64,000 nucleotides of DNA from an uncultured Lachnospiraceae bacterium (GCA_910584685.1 CAJUAO010000001.1:124001-188000), one strand, 5' to 3'; shown: positions 16,390 through 26,303, numbered from the stretch's first letter. Numbers and translations are program-made. Notes: generated by a model not told the origin, from the letters alone.

Positions 16390-17175
16390 TTAATCATTAA
16401 GATATTTTGCTGCTCCAAGCAAAAGCTTGTGAGGAATGATTTTTGAAAGTATATACATTCCCTTCATTGAAGGGGAATATATTGACATTTCATATTTTGC
16501 AACAGAATCATGAAAGGCCTTTTCAACTACCTTTTCAGGTCTTGCCCAAAAGAATTTTTTGTATTTCGGATATGTTCCGTCTTTTACTGCCTTGTCAAAA
16601 AATTCCGTGGCTGCGGGGCCCGGGCAGACGGCGGTAACAAATATTCCGTTTTTATTAACCTCTGCATTTAAGCCTCTGCTAAAGCTTAATACGTATGATT
16701 TTGTGGCTGCGTAAACTGCAAAATTCGGCTGGGGAATAAATGCCGCAACAGAGGCAAAGTTTACAATACGGCTGTTGTAAGTCATATACGGCAGGCATAC
16801 CTTTGTGAGGTCCGTAAGAGCCGTACAGTTAAGGGAGGTCATATCATGGACCTCCTTTGACGTATTATTTTCAAAGCTTGTATTTATTCCAAAGCCTGCG
16901 GCGTTTACAAGGATTTTTACGGCAATTTTATCGGCCTCAAGGCTTTCCTTAATCTGACATATGCTTTCAGGCTTATTTAAATCCATGGGAAAAAGCCGTA
17001 CGTCCTTTGAAAGGGCAGCGGCAAGTTTTTCAAGCCTTTCCTCCCGTCTTCCCACTACCCATATTTCATCTACGGATTTTTCGCATTTTTCATCTATCAT
17101 TTTTGCATAAATTTCTCCGAAGCCTGATGTTGCGCCTGTAACTATAGCTATTTTAGTCCATTTCTTTTTTTCCAT
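16390..17175 (-). CDS. Short-chain dehydrogenase/reductase
   Basis: An NAD(P)-dependent oxidoreductase of the classical SDR family. The dinucleotide motif TGATSGFG lies near residue 13, NAAGFG near 92, and the catalytic residues are S142, Y155 and K159 (NFASVAAF and YAATK). The C-terminal part (KIIPHKLLLGAAKYL) resembles lipid- or sterol-type SDRs such as the DltE/YqjQ-like group; the substrate is unknown. The ATG at 17175 has AGGA four bases upstream; a GTG six codons earlier has no site. It lies about 100 bases after the ygiQ-like gene. Confidence 0.9.
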   Translation of the reverse strand: MEKKKWTKIAIVTGATSGFGEIYAKMIDEKCEKSVDEIWVVGRREERLEKLAAALSKDVRLFPMDLNKPESICQIKESLEADKIAVKILVNAAGFGINTSFENNTSKEVHDMTSLNCTALTDLTKVCLPYMTYNSRIVNFASVAAFIPQPNFAVYAATKSYVLSFSRGLNAEVNKNGIFVTAVCPGPAATEFFDKAVKDGTYPKYKKFFWARPEKVVEKAFHDSVAKYEMSIYSPSMKGMYILSKIIPHKLLLGAAKYLND

Positions 17176-17242
17176 TTTTCCTAATACCAGCACAGCTTTA
17201 TTATCTATGCATATCCTTTCAGTTAATATTCTTTGTTTTACT

Positions 17243-17296
17243 GTTTTCCCTGATTTAAGGCTTTTCCCTGATTTTACGTTTTTCCCTGCTTTTTCT
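17243..17296. repeat. Three 18-bp tandem repeats over the ygiQ-like stop
   Basis: Three direct copies of an 18-bp unit built on TTTTCCCTGATTT occupy 17243-17260, 17261-17278 and 17279-17296. The stop codon of the radical SAM gene (17274) lies in the middle copy, so copy-number change would alter the basic C-terminal tail. Confidence 0.7.
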
Positions 17297-19196
17297 TATG
17301 AATATTTCTTATAGCCTTCTTTTTATGGCTTCCCTTTTTCCCCTTCTCCCCTTTTCCCATATTGTTTCCTTTAGTATTGCTGTTTTGGTATCCTTGTCCC
17401 TTTTTCGGTCTTATAAGGCATTTTGGAGAATAGCCTATAAGGTCCTCCCTTCCTGCCAGTGTGAGGGTTTCGTATACCAAATCATAATTTTTCGGATTCC
17501 TGTATTGTATTAATGCGCGCTGCATAGCCTTTTCATGGGGATTTACAGGAACGTATACCTTTTCCATGGTTCTTGGGTCATAGCCGGTATAATACATACA
17601 TGTTGATATTGTTGAAGGAGTAGGATAAAAATCCTGAACCTGCTCCGGCATATAGCCTAAATCACGAAGATACTCTGCCAGTATAACGGCGTCCTTCATG
17701 GTGCTTCCCGGATGGGACGACATAAGGTACGGAACGACAAACTGGTTCATTCCAATGGCTTCATTAAGGGCTTTGTACTTTTTAATAAAGCTTTCGTACA
17801 CGTCGTTTGACGGCTTTCCCATAAGCCTTAAGACATTGTCCGACACATGCTCCGGCGCTACCTTTAGCTGGCCGCTTATGTGATACCGGACCATTTCCTT
17901 AAAGAATGAGTCGTCCTTATCTGCCAGGAGATAATCAAACCGTATGCCTGAGCGTATAAATACCTTTTTTACCTTAGGAAGACCGCGAAGCTTTCTTAAA
18001 AGCTCTAAATAATCACTGTGGTCTACATACAGATTTTTACAGGGCTTTGGAAAAAGACATTGCTTATTTGGACATACGCCCTTTGTACCCTGCTTTTCAC
18101 ATGACGGATGCCTGAAATTTGCAGTAGGACCTCCCACGTCGTGTATATATCCCTTAAATTCCTTGTCCTCCGTTATTTTCTTTGCTTCCTCCATAATGGA
18201 TTCATGGCTTCTTACCTGTATTATTCTTCCCTGATGGAAGGTTAATGCGCAGAAGCTGCAGCCGCCAAAGCAGCCTCTGTTGCTTGTAAGGCTGAATTTT
18301 ATTTCCTTTATGGCGGGCACGCCGCCCTCCTTCTCGTATGACGGATGGTAATTCCTCATATAGGGAAGGCTGTACACAAAATCCATCTCATCTGTCGTTA
18401 AAGGCAGCGATGGGGTATTCTGCACCACATAAACGCCGTTTGGATATGGCTCCACCAGGGTTTTTGCCCCGTAAGGGTCTGTATTTATATATTGCTTATA
18501 GAAGCTTTCGGCATATGTTTTTTTGTCCGCCTTTATTTCATCATAGGATGGAAGCATTATATAATCATATACTGACGACAAATCCTTTGTCTTATACACG
18601 CTTCCCCTTATAAAGGTCAAATCCTTTATGTCTATGCCGCTGTTAAGGGCGTCTGCCATCTCTATTATGGAATGTTCTCCCATTCCATACAGTAAAAGGT
18701 CTGCGCCGGAATCCAGCAGTAGGGAACGCTTAACCTTATTTGACCAATAGTCATAATGGGCAAGCCTTCTTAGTGAAGCCTCTATCCCTCCTGCAATTAT
18801 AGGCTTATTCCTGTATGTTCTTCTGATAAGGTTACAGTATACAACCGTAGCATAATCAGGTCTTTTTCCTGTAGCTCCTCCCGGGGTAAATGCGTCGGTT
18901 TCTCTTCTTTTTTTTGAAACCGAATAGTGGTTTACCATAGAATCCATGTTTCCGCCCATAACTATAAATGCAAGCCTTGGCTCCCCAAGAATATTTATGC
19001 TTTCATTATCCTTCCAGTCCGGCTGAGATATAATCCCTACGCTGTAGCCGTGTGCCTTAAGGATTCTGCTTATAATAGCATGTCCAAAGGAAGGATGGTC
19101 AACATAAGCGTCTCCTATTATATATACAAAATCAAGCTGTTTTATACCCTGTTCCTCCATATCCGCCCTGGATACAGGTAAAAATCCCTCTGCCAT
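17274..19196 (-). CDS. YgiQ-family radical SAM protein
   Basis: A 640-residue UPF0313/YgiQ protein. The SAM cluster motif is C309-x3-C313-x2-C316 in SNRGCFGGCSFC. Typical family blocks are GDAYVDHPSFGHAIISR at the N terminus, GGIEASLRRLAHYDYW, HDVGGPTANFR and DFYPTPSTISTCMYYTG. The reaction is unknown. The last 45 residues are a basic, low-complexity tail rich in K and G that ends in DNA tandem repeats. GGAGG precedes the ATG. It sits 31 bases after the HD-GYP gene in the same direction. Confidence 0.93.
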   Translation of the reverse strand: MAEGFLPVSRADMEEQGIKQLDFVYIIGDAYVDHPSFGHAIISRILKAHGYSVGIISQPDWKDNESINILGEPRLAFIVMGGNMDSMVNHYSVSKKRRETDAFTPGGATGKRPDYATVVYCNLIRRTYRNKPIIAGGIEASLRRLAHYDYWSNKVKRSLLLDSGADLLLYGMGEHSIIEMADALNSGIDIKDLTFIRGSVYKTKDLSSVYDYIMLPSYDEIKADKKTYAESFYKQYINTDPYGAKTLVEPYPNGVYVVQNTPSLPLTTDEMDFVYSLPYMRNYHPSYEKEGGVPAIKEIKFSLTSNRGCFGGCSFCALTFHQGRIIQVRSHESIMEEAKKITEDKEFKGYIHDVGGPTANFRHPSCEKQGTKGVCPNKQCLFPKPCKNLYVDHSDYLELLRKLRGLPKVKKVFIRSGIRFDYLLADKDDSFFKEMVRYHISGQLKVAPEHVSDNVLRLMGKPSNDVYESFIKKYKALNEAIGMNQFVVPYLMSSHPGSTMKDAVILAEYLRDLGYMPEQVQDFYPTPSTISTCMYYTGYDPRTMEKVYVPVNPHEKAMQRALIQYRNPKNYDLVYETLTLAGREDLIGYSPKCLIRPKKGQGYQNSNTKGNNMGKGEKGKKGSHKKKAIRNIHKKKQGKT

Positions 19197-19227
19197 TTCT
19201 CCTCCTGATAAATTCCCACAGGAATCA

Positions 19228-21375
19228 TTATTTAAAATTTAAATTTGCAATGTCATATGTAAGCATCATGTCTCCCTTGTCATACATCTGATAAAATTCC
19301 TTCATTATACGCTCTACTACCATTTGTACCGAATCATCATTAAGATTAATAAACATAACAAGCTGCTGGGTGCTTGAATACCTTGTGGTGACGTCAACGC
19401 TTCTTACCGTTTCAATAATTGCATTCTCAAGATACTGCATAACATTGTTTCTGTCATATAAATCAACGCTTTTATCATCGGCAGGCTTTACCGTAAACAG
19501 AATAAGCTGTACGGTCTGGGCATTTCTTTTACCCATATTCCGCACAAACTCATAAACCTTTTCAAATTCATTGTAATCTACCTTAAAGGCTCCCGTATAA
19601 GAATATTCATCACGTATTATCTTAACAAGATTGTCTAAATCCTGCTTTGATATTTTTTTATTATCAATCTTATTTACATCATTATATATGTAAAAGCCGT
19701 TTTTTCCTGTCTGTTTAACATGGTATAACGCCTTGTCCGCATCTATGTAAAGCTGCTTATATTCCCTTCCGCTTACTGCCGACAGGGAAACTCCCACTGA
19801 AAGGGTGATTTTTTCCCTTTCATCATGCTTCTTAAGGGTAGTGTGGAGAGTATTCATTAAATCCATTACGTAAGTCTCCGCATCAATAATAGACGCCACA
19901 TTTGGAAGATAGCATAAAAATTCATCTCCGTCTATACGTGAAACATAAAGCTTTTCCTTATAATCAATCAATGTCTGGGCAATAATGGAAAGATAGTAGT
20001 CGCCTCTGTGAAATCCGTATTTTTCATTAACCATGCCTATGTTGTCCAAATCAATAAGGAAAAAGCAGCCGTCTCCTGTTTTAAACTCCTGTACAATTAA
20101 AGCCTCAATGTTTTTCGGCTGTCCAAGCCTTTCAAGCAGGCTTCTTTCATTACTTCTCTCATCAAGAATGTCCTTCCAGTCATCCATAGACAAGGCTTCC
20201 GCGTCAACGTTTGTTTTTTTCTTTTCCTCAACAATATCAGGACTCAGATTGCTTAATCTTTTTTCCTTTAAAAGTCTGATAAAGGCGTCGGCTACATCCG
20301 GGTCAAACTGTGTTCCCCTGCATTTTTCTATTTCCTCAAGTATCTTTTCATCAGAAAATCGCTTTCTGTATATACGGTTGCTGCTCATGGCGTCATATGC
20401 GTCCGCTATTCCTATGATTTTTGCAATATACGGTATATCGCCGCCCTTTAATCCGTCAGGATAGCCCCTTCCGTCAAACCGCTCATGATGATATTTTGCG
20501 CCTATATCAAGTCCGTCAAGTATATTTATATCCTTAAGAATTTCCGCGCCAATGGAAGGGTGCTTTTTCATTATGGCGTATTCTTCGTCGGTAAGGCGTC
20601 CCAGCTTATTTAAAATTGAATCCGGAACTCCTATTTTTCCTATATCATGTAAAAGCGCCACAGCATGTACATTATTTACATCCTCCTCGCTCATGCCAAG
20701 CTCCCTTGCAAGCATCTGGGAATACATAGCCACTCTGTAGGAATGTCCCTTTGTATACTCATCCTTGGCGTCTATGGTATTGGCTATAGTATTTATAGTC
20801 TGAAAGGTCATTCGCTGAAGCTCCTTTGTCTTGTCATCCAGCCTTGCAATATATTCATTATTGCTTTTTGTAATGCTTCCATACAGCTTAGCCGATACAT
20901 ATCCGCCTGAAAAGCACAGGGCTAAAAGCGCAAACTGTATTTCCATATCCTTGCTGCTTTCCAAAGTAACCCTGTCGTTTGCTATCTGAATAATTACAAA
21001 TATTATATTTACAAAAAAGGAGGCAATTCCGGTGTACAGCAGAAGTTTTTCCTGATGATACAGTATAAGAAAGGACATTAACGGCAAAATATATGTAAAG
21101 ACAAGAAATGTACTTCCCGTAATCATAACAAAGGTGTACATAAAAAAATATCCTATTACTATAATATACCTAAGATTATATGAGGAGGGATTTTTCCTGT
21201 AGATAAATGTAGCTATAATCTGGGGTATACCCGTAAAAAGCATAAATATAACAAGGTAAGTCCACGTTCTCTCACCCTTTATTACCTCGCCTAAATAAGC
21301 TACAAACAAAACTATAACTATAGTCGCCCAGCCTATAATAAGGTCTCTGTTGATTATATTATCTCTTGTATCCAT
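19228..21375 (-). CDS. Membrane HD-GYP phosphodiesterase with GGDEF domain
   Basis: A 715-residue cyclic-di-GMP signalling protein. About five or six hydrophobic segments occupy residues 11-165. The HD-GYP domain follows, with H243-D244 (LLHDIGKIG), a second HH at 296-297 and GYP at 304-306 (DGRGYPDG). A GGDEF domain lies at about 425-560 with the signature DGDEF at 482-486, one residue off GGDEF, so cyclase activity is possible but unproven. A further 150-residue C-terminal region is unrecognised. The start overlaps the end of the HAD gene by 22 bases, with GGAGG in the overlap zone, which suggests coupling. Confidence 0.92.
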   Translation of the reverse strand: MDTRDNIINRDLIIGWATIVIVLFVAYLGEVIKGERTWTYLVIFMLFTGIPQIIATFIYRKNPSSYNLRYIIVIGYFFMYTFVMITGSTFLVFTYILPLMSFLILYHQEKLLLYTGIASFFVNIIFVIIQIANDRVTLESSKDMEIQFALLALCFSGGYVSAKLYGSITKSNNEYIARLDDKTKELQRMTFQTINTIANTIDAKDEYTKGHSYRVAMYSQMLARELGMSEEDVNNVHAVALLHDIGKIGVPDSILNKLGRLTDEEYAIMKKHPSIGAEILKDINILDGLDIGAKYHHERFDGRGYPDGLKGGDIPYIAKIIGIADAYDAMSSNRIYRKRFSDEKILEEIEKCRGTQFDPDVADAFIRLLKEKRLSNLSPDIVEEKKKTNVDAEALSMDDWKDILDERSNERSLLERLGQPKNIEALIVQEFKTGDGCFFLIDLDNIGMVNEKYGFHRGDYYLSIIAQTLIDYKEKLYVSRIDGDEFLCYLPNVASIIDAETYVMDLMNTLHTTLKKHDEREKITLSVGVSLSAVSGREYKQLYIDADKALYHVKQTGKNGFYIYNDVNKIDNKKISKQDLDNLVKIIRDEYSYTGAFKVDYNEFEKVYEFVRNMGKRNAQTVQLILFTVKPADDKSVDLYDRNNVMQYLENAIIETVRSVDVTTRYSSTQQLVMFINLNDDSVQMVVERIMKEFYQMYDKGDMMLTYDIANLNFK

Positions 21376-22025
21376 AAATTCCTCCGTACATCAATATGAT
21401 AATCTGACGCAAAGTAATCTGCAAGCATTTTTTTCTCGTCTGCAAGTCCTCTTGAATACTCATCCTCCACAGCGCAAACCGTCATTCCTGCGTTTTTTGC
21501 CGCCAGTATGCCCTGTGGCACATCCTCAAATACAAGACATTCACCGGGAGAAACATCTAAAAGCTCTGCCGCCTTTATATATATCTCCGGATTTGGTTTT
21601 CCATGCTTAACGTCGCTGCCTGTCACTATAGCCTCAAAATATTCATATATTTCCCTTGAGCTTAAAGCAGCCTTTGTAAGCTCCCTTGAATTGCTTGTGG
21701 CTATGCCAAGCTTTATATTTTTTTTATGGAGCTTAATTATTAACTCCCTTGCTCCCGGCTTAAGCATTACCTTATTGCAGTACTTTGACATTGCCATTTT
21801 ATTCCAGTATTCCATTATCTGCTCTACTGTATCGGATATTTTAAAGCGCTCCTTAAAGTATAGGGCAGTTTCCATAAAGCTCTTACCCTCTATAGCCTTT
21901 TGAAGGTCGTCGGGTATATCCGTTCCTAAGCCTCCCAGATATTCTATGTCAATTTCTCTCCAAAGCCACATGGAATCAAGCAGCGTTCCGTCTAAATCAA
22001 ATATTACCGCCTTAAACCTACTCAT
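21354..22025 (-). CDS. HAD-superfamily hydrolase
   Basis: A 223-residue phosphatase or phosphomutase of the beta-phosphoglucomutase-like HAD group. Motif I is FDLDGTLLDS with D10 and D12, motif II is the serine/threonine in IATSNSREL, and motifs III and IV are KPNPEIY and FEDVPQGI. A helical cap lies between motifs I and II. The substrate is not evident. GGGAGGG lies five bases before the ATG. It is transcribed between the RsuA-type gene and the HD-GYP gene. Confidence 0.9.
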   Translation of the reverse strand: MSRFKAVIFDLDGTLLDSMWLWREIDIEYLGGLGTDIPDDLQKAIEGKSFMETALYFKERFKISDTVEQIMEYWNKMAMSKYCNKVMLKPGARELIIKLHKKNIKLGIATSNSRELTKAALSSREIYEYFEAIVTGSDVKHGKPNPEIYIKAAELLDVSPGECLVFEDVPQGILAAKNAGMTVCAVEDEYSRGLADEKKMLADYFASDYHIDVRRNLWIQEII

Positions 22026-22044
22026 TATTCCCTCCCGTAAAATT

Positions 22045-22794
22045 TTAGCGTATCTTTTTTAAGAGCTGTATTTCCTCATCTGTAAGTGGCCTGTATTCGC
22101 CGCTCTTAAGGCGTTCATCCAGCTTTAACCCGCCCATGCTTATACGCTTTAAATAAATAACCTTTGCCCCAACTGCCTGATACATACGCTTAACCTGATG
22201 AAACCTGCCTTCCGTTAAGGTTATAAGGCTTACATTTTTTTCACTGTCATAAAAAGCCTTGTCATTATTTTTTTGATTGATAACCTTAACCCCTGCCCTC
22301 ATAGTAGGCTTAGCGTCTCCTATATCCACGCCGTTTTCAAGCAGTCTTGACATGCTTTCATCTATGTATATATCGGTTTCCACATAATATGTCTTATTGA
22401 CATGCTTTTTAGGACTTAAAAGCATGTGGGATAATTCTCCGTCATTTGTTATTATCAGAAGTCCTTCCGTATCCTTATCAAGCCTGCCTACGGGAAATAA
22501 ATCCTTTCTTGCCTTAGTTGTAAGCAAATCAAGGACTGTTCTGTCATTTTTATCCTCTGTTGCAGATACAACGCCTGCAGGCTTGTTAAGCATGTAATAT
22601 TCATATTCGCAATATTTTGTCTTAACTCCTTCTATCTCAACTATATCCGTATTTTTATTAAGCTTTACAGAGGCGTCCTTAACGATATTACCGTTCAGCC
22701 TGACCTTTCCCTTACTTATAAGCTCTTTAGCCTGACTGCGTGTTCCTGCGGACATATCGGCTAAAAACTTATCAAGTCTAATCATCTCGCTCAT
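22045..22794 (-). CDS. RsuA/RluB-type pseudouridine synthase
   Basis: A 249-residue pseudouridine synthase acting on rRNA. An S4 domain occupies residues 1-60 (RLDKFLADMSAGTRSQAKELI) and the catalytic domain carries GRLDKDTEGLL with its nucleophilic aspartate, then LTEGRFHQVKRM, the RsuA/RluB/RluE/RluF signature. RluB is the usual Firmicute member, but the exact uridine cannot be assigned. AAGGTG precedes the ATG. First gene of the run that continues with the HAD and HD-GYP genes. Confidence 0.92.
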   Translation of the reverse strand: MSEMIRLDKFLADMSAGTRSQAKELISKGKVRLNGNIVKDASVKLNKNTDIVEIEGVKTKYCEYEYYMLNKPAGVVSATEDKNDRTVLDLLTTKARKDLFPVGRLDKDTEGLLIITNDGELSHMLLSPKKHVNKTYYVETDIYIDESMSRLLENGVDIGDAKPTMRAGVKVINQKNNDKAFYDSEKNVSLITLTEGRFHQVKRMYQAVGAKVIYLKRISMGGLKLDERLKSGEYRPLTDEEIQLLKKIR

Positions 22795-22861
22795 ATTTCA
22801 CCTTAAATTTTCATCTTGCTTAACGCTGTCCCATAAAATACCTTTAATGCTTTAACTTTTC

Positions 22862-23560
22862 CTAAAATGAATATATACGCTTCTTTTTCTCAAGCTCCCT
22901 TAGAAGGGGATAAGGATTTATTGCCTTATCGCTGCCCTTATTATCCTTTACATATATTCCAAAATGAAGGTGTACGTCAAAATTTCCTACTGTACCCTCT
23001 ACCTTGCTGTAGCCTGTATCTCCAACAAAGCCGATAATATCACCCGCTTTTACGGTATCCCCCTCCTTTATTCCCTCAGCGTAGGAATAAAGATGCGCAT
23101 AGTAATAATAAACGTCATTTGCAGAGCGTATGCCTATGCGATATCCTCCAAGCTCCAGCCAGCCTATATTTTCTACCACGCCGTCACATACGCTTATGAC
23201 AGGATACCTACCCCTCACATTGTCGGGAGTCATTATATCGCAGCCCTCATGAAGTCGCTCGCCTCCATATGTTCTGGCTGCTCCGTAGGAATCCACATAA
23301 TAAAATTCCTCCTCCTCATATGATACTGCCACAGGAAAAATTATAGCATCGTCAAACCTTTTGTCAAACAGATAATCCCCATATATATATTCCCTGCTTA
23401 AATATTCCGGATGGCTGTTTTTTGCATCTTTGTCCCCTGTGATTTTTCCAGTTATTACAGCTATGACTACAAAAAGATAAAGAATAGCTATAATATAATG
23501 AAAAAGCTTATCCTTATCATATCTGCCGTATTTAAAAAGCCTCCCATATATAAAAGTCAC
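22862..23560 (-). CDS. Membrane-anchored M23 peptidase
   Basis: A LytM/M23-type cell-wall peptidase of 232 residues with one membrane anchor at about 20-40. The zinc-binding motif is intact: H104-x3-D108 in LHEGCD and H197-x-H199 in VHLHFG, with H156 in YYYAHL as the usual additional active-site residue. It therefore probably cuts peptidoglycan cross-bridges outside the membrane. The start codon is GTG at 23560, eight bases after AAGGA. It follows the FtsA-like gene in the same direction, in keeping with an envelope role. Confidence 0.88.
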   Translation of the reverse strand: MTFIYGRLFKYGRYDKDKLFHYIIAILYLFVVIAVITGKITGDKDAKNSHPEYLSREYIYGDYLFDKRFDDAIIFPVAVSYEEEEFYYVDSYGAARTYGGERLHEGCDIMTPDNVRGRYPVISVCDGVVENIGWLELGGYRIGIRSANDVYYYYAHLYSYAEGIKEGDTVKAGDIIGFVGDTGYSKVEGTVGNFDVHLHFGIYVKDNKGSDKAINPYPLLRELEKKKRIYSF

Positions 23561-23622
23561 CGTTTCATTCCTTAAAAAGAGCTTTTTAAATTATATGAAT
23601 ACCATACCGCAAAAATTCAGCC

Positions 23623-25701
23623 TTATTCCCAATATAATTCCAGTACATCCCCATCCTTTATCTCAGATGAAAAATCACATCTCTCTCCGTTTATTTTTGT
23701 AATAAGGTCTGTTCCCTTTGCCACGCTTGTGTCAAAGGCATATACATCCATCACGTCAACGAACAGATATGTCTTTTTCTTATCAAGAGTTACCTTGGTT
23801 CCGTTTATTATTACATTGATGACAGTTTTTGCTGCCTTTTCCTCCGCCTTAGCCTTAAGCTTAGCCTCAAGAGCCTTTTTTGCAGCTATTGCATCTCTTT
23901 CTGCCTTGGATACATAGCTTTCATCATAATCTAAATCCTCAAAATTTACTTCCTTTTCCCTTACGGTAATCTTAAATTCCGAATATACAGGCTCGTCCTC
24001 GGCAGATATATGCCCGTTAATATATATATCCTTGTTTTCAGTGTTTATATCCATAAACTGCATTAGCTGGGACAGCATGTAATAATCAGGTATGCTTATA
24101 TTATCCCCCTCCTTTATGCTATAGGAGCCTGTTACAAGCTTTCCGTTTGCAAGAGCCATTCTTGGACATTCTACTGGCTTATCGTTCACTGTAAATTTAA
24201 GCTTATGATTATAATCTGACAGCCGCTCTATGGTATATGAGGCATCAGGGCCCTTAACGGACGCGGTTATGTTGATTTTATCGTTCTTGTCTATACGTGT
24301 ATTTATGTTAGCTTCCTTTTCATTTACTGTGATAATTGCTCCATCTCCAAACTCTCCCCGGATTATTTTTGTCTCACCGTTGTATGTAAAGGTAAGCTCC
24401 CTTCCTCTTTTTGGGAAAAGGTCGGCGTTTGGCACTCCAGCCTGCATAAGGCCGTCTACCACCGTCAGCTTGTCATTGTCATAAAGCTTTATCCTCTTAT
24501 CGTTTACCGTAATAACTATAAAGTTGTTTTTCTGATTATAATAATTTATACAGATACCTATAGGCGTAACTAAAAGAGGGTCCTTTTTAACTCCCTCCAT
24601 AAGAAAGCTTACGTCGCCTAAGACCTCCTCTCCTCTTAAGGCTACTCTTTCCTTAGGAAGCTTAAGGGCATCGGCGAGGCTTTGGGTAAAGCCGAACACC
24701 TTTCCTCCTCCGCCCACTACAAACACGGCGCTTACTGACTTTCCGCCGTTTAATTCCTTTATTTTGGCAGCGATTTCCTTTGTGGTTGAATCCACCGTAT
24801 CCTTGTACATTTTTCTTACCTCCTCGGCAGAGGTTTTCTGTACAAGCCCCATAATATCCTTGTAGGATATCTGCTTTTTTAAAAGTGACGCTCTCTTTAT
24901 TTTCTCGGCAGTCTGAAAATCTACCAGACATTTATGTACAATATTTTCTGTAATCTCGTCGCCTGCGTGGGGAATCATGCCGTAAGCTATAATGCTTCCA
25001 TCCTTTGTGATGCATATATCGCTTGTTCCCGCTCCCACGTCAACCAGAGCTATGTTTAAAAGCCTGTATTGCTCGGGAATGGCTACATTTATAGCTGCAA
25101 TAGGCTCTAAGGTAAGGCTTGCCACATTTAAGCCTGCAATATCAACGGAGGAATATAAGCCCTCCACCACTTCATATGGAAGAAAGGTGGCAAGAATATC
25201 GGCGCCTATTTTTTTTGCCTTGTGGCCTTCAAGATTGTTTATTATGTAATCGTTCATAAAATATTTAACCGCAGTGTAGCCTACACAGTAAAAGGATACC
25301 TCCGGAAAATCATTTTTCATAATCTCATATGCTTTCTCAATTCCTAAAAGGTCAAGGGAATATATTTCCTCGTCGTTTACAGGCTCGCTGTCAGAATGTT
25401 CCGTCTCCACATGTACGGTTACTGTCTTAAGCACCCTTCCTGCCGCCGCTATGCAAACGTCGTTAAGCTTTCTGTTAAGCTGTCTTTCAAGCTCTCTTTT
25501 TACCATGCTGATTGACTCGCCAACCTTGCCTATATCATGTATTTGTCCGTCAAGCATGGCTCTTGTTTCATGCTCCTTTACATAATGAGCAACCACGTTA
25601 AATTTTCCCTTGTCCATATATCCTACCGAGCCCACAAGGCTTCTGGTGCCTATGTCAAGACCGAATACCATATGCTCCGGATACCCTTTGTTTTCTGCCA
25701 T
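23623..25701 (-). CDS. FtsA-like ATPase with long C-terminal extension
   Basis: A 692-residue actin-like (ASKHA) protein. Residues about 10-365 match the FtsA/PilM fold: FGLDIGTRSLVGSV (phosphate 1), VDVGAGTSDI (phosphate 2) and VVGGGGKVFGF (adenosine motif). True FtsA is about 420 residues and ends in an amphipathic helix. Here some 320 further residues follow, with what look like repeated small beta domains (ITVNDKRIKLYDNDKLTVVDG, then VINVIINGTKVTLDKKK and DGDVLELYWE), resembling beta-grasp modules, and no terminal helix. Such long clostridial versions are annotated as cell-division FtsA-domain proteins; the role is unproven. An ATG ten codons in, with GGAG before it, is an alternative start. 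Confidence 0.85.
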   Translation of the reverse strand: MAENKGYPEHMVFGLDIGTRSLVGSVGYMDKGKFNVVAHYVKEHETRAMLDGQIHDIGKVGESISMVKRELERQLNRKLNDVCIAAAGRVLKTVTVHVETEHSDSEPVNDEEIYSLDLLGIEKAYEIMKNDFPEVSFYCVGYTAVKYFMNDYIINNLEGHKAKKIGADILATFLPYEVVEGLYSSVDIAGLNVASLTLEPIAAINVAIPEQYRLLNIALVDVGAGTSDICITKDGSIIAYGMIPHAGDEITENIVHKCLVDFQTAEKIKRASLLKKQISYKDIMGLVQKTSAEEVRKMYKDTVDSTTKEIAAKIKELNGGKSVSAVFVVGGGGKVFGFTQSLADALKLPKERVALRGEEVLGDVSFLMEGVKKDPLLVTPIGICINYYNQKNNFIVITVNDKRIKLYDNDKLTVVDGLMQAGVPNADLFPKRGRELTFTYNGETKIIRGEFGDGAIITVNEKEANINTRIDKNDKINITASVKGPDASYTIERLSDYNHKLKFTVNDKPVECPRMALANGKLVTGSYSIKEGDNISIPDYYMLSQLMQFMDINTENKDIYINGHISAEDEPVYSEFKITVREKEVNFEDLDYDESYVSKAERDAIAAKKALEAKLKAKAEEKAAKTVINVIINGTKVTLDKKKTYLFVDVMDVYAFDTSVAKGTDLITKINGERCDFSSEIKDGDVLELYWE

Positions 25702-25708
25702 TTTTCTC

Positions 25709-26302
25709 TCACTTCCTGCTTTGATTATTTAATGCGGCGGCTATCTGGGCCTTTGTGTCTGCCCTGCTGCCGCTGTTGTCAATAATAATATGACAATGCC
25801 TTCTGAATTCACTGTCGGAAAGCTGGCTTGAAATAATGCTTTCCGTTTTTTCCCTTGTATAGCCTCTTGATTTTATTAATCTTTCTATCCGGCTTTCATT
25901 GTCAGTATAAATATACCACAATTCATCGCATATATCCATATATCCTGCTTCAATAAATAATGCAGCCTCAACTGCAATAAGCGTTTTTAAGCTGTTTATA
26001 TCCCGTATTTCTTCCATTATAGCCTCCTTAACCATAGGATGTACTATGGAATTAAGACATTTAAGCTTTTCCTTATGATTAAAAACTATCTGTCCAAGCT
26101 TTCTACGGTCTATAAAGCCTCCCCTGTCTTTTACCGCCTCCCCAAAGCAGGCTATAATTTTATCGTATGCCGGGTTGAAGGGCTCCATAAGCCTGTGTGC
26201 TACCTTGTCCGCATCTATAATATGGGCGTTAAAATCTTCTTCCAATATGCTAAGGACAGCGCTTTTTCCGCAGCCGACGCCTCCCGTTATTCCTATAACC
26301 AT
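25709..26302 (-). CDS. coaE: Dephospho-CoA kinase
   Basis: Last step of coenzyme A synthesis, phosphorylating dephospho-CoA. The 197-residue protein has the P-loop GITGGVGCGKS near the N terminus, the DADKVAH motif, RRKLGQIVF and IRDINSLKTLIAVEAALFIEAG in two parts, then a lid region with RLIKSRGYT. It begins one base after the polA stop, with GGAGG contributed by the end of polA nine bases upstream, so the two are translationally linked, a common firmicute arrangement. Confidence 0.95.
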   Translation of the reverse strand: MVIGITGGVGCGKSAVLSILEEDFNAHIIDADKVAHRLMEPFNPAYDKIIACFGEAVKDRGGFIDRRKLGQIVFNHKEKLKCLNSIVHPMVKEAIMEEIRDINSLKTLIAVEAALFIEAGYMDICDELWYIYTDNESRIERLIKSRGYTREKTESIISSQLSDSEFRRHCHIIIDNSGSRADTKAQIAAALNNQSRK

Positions 26303-26303
26303 A

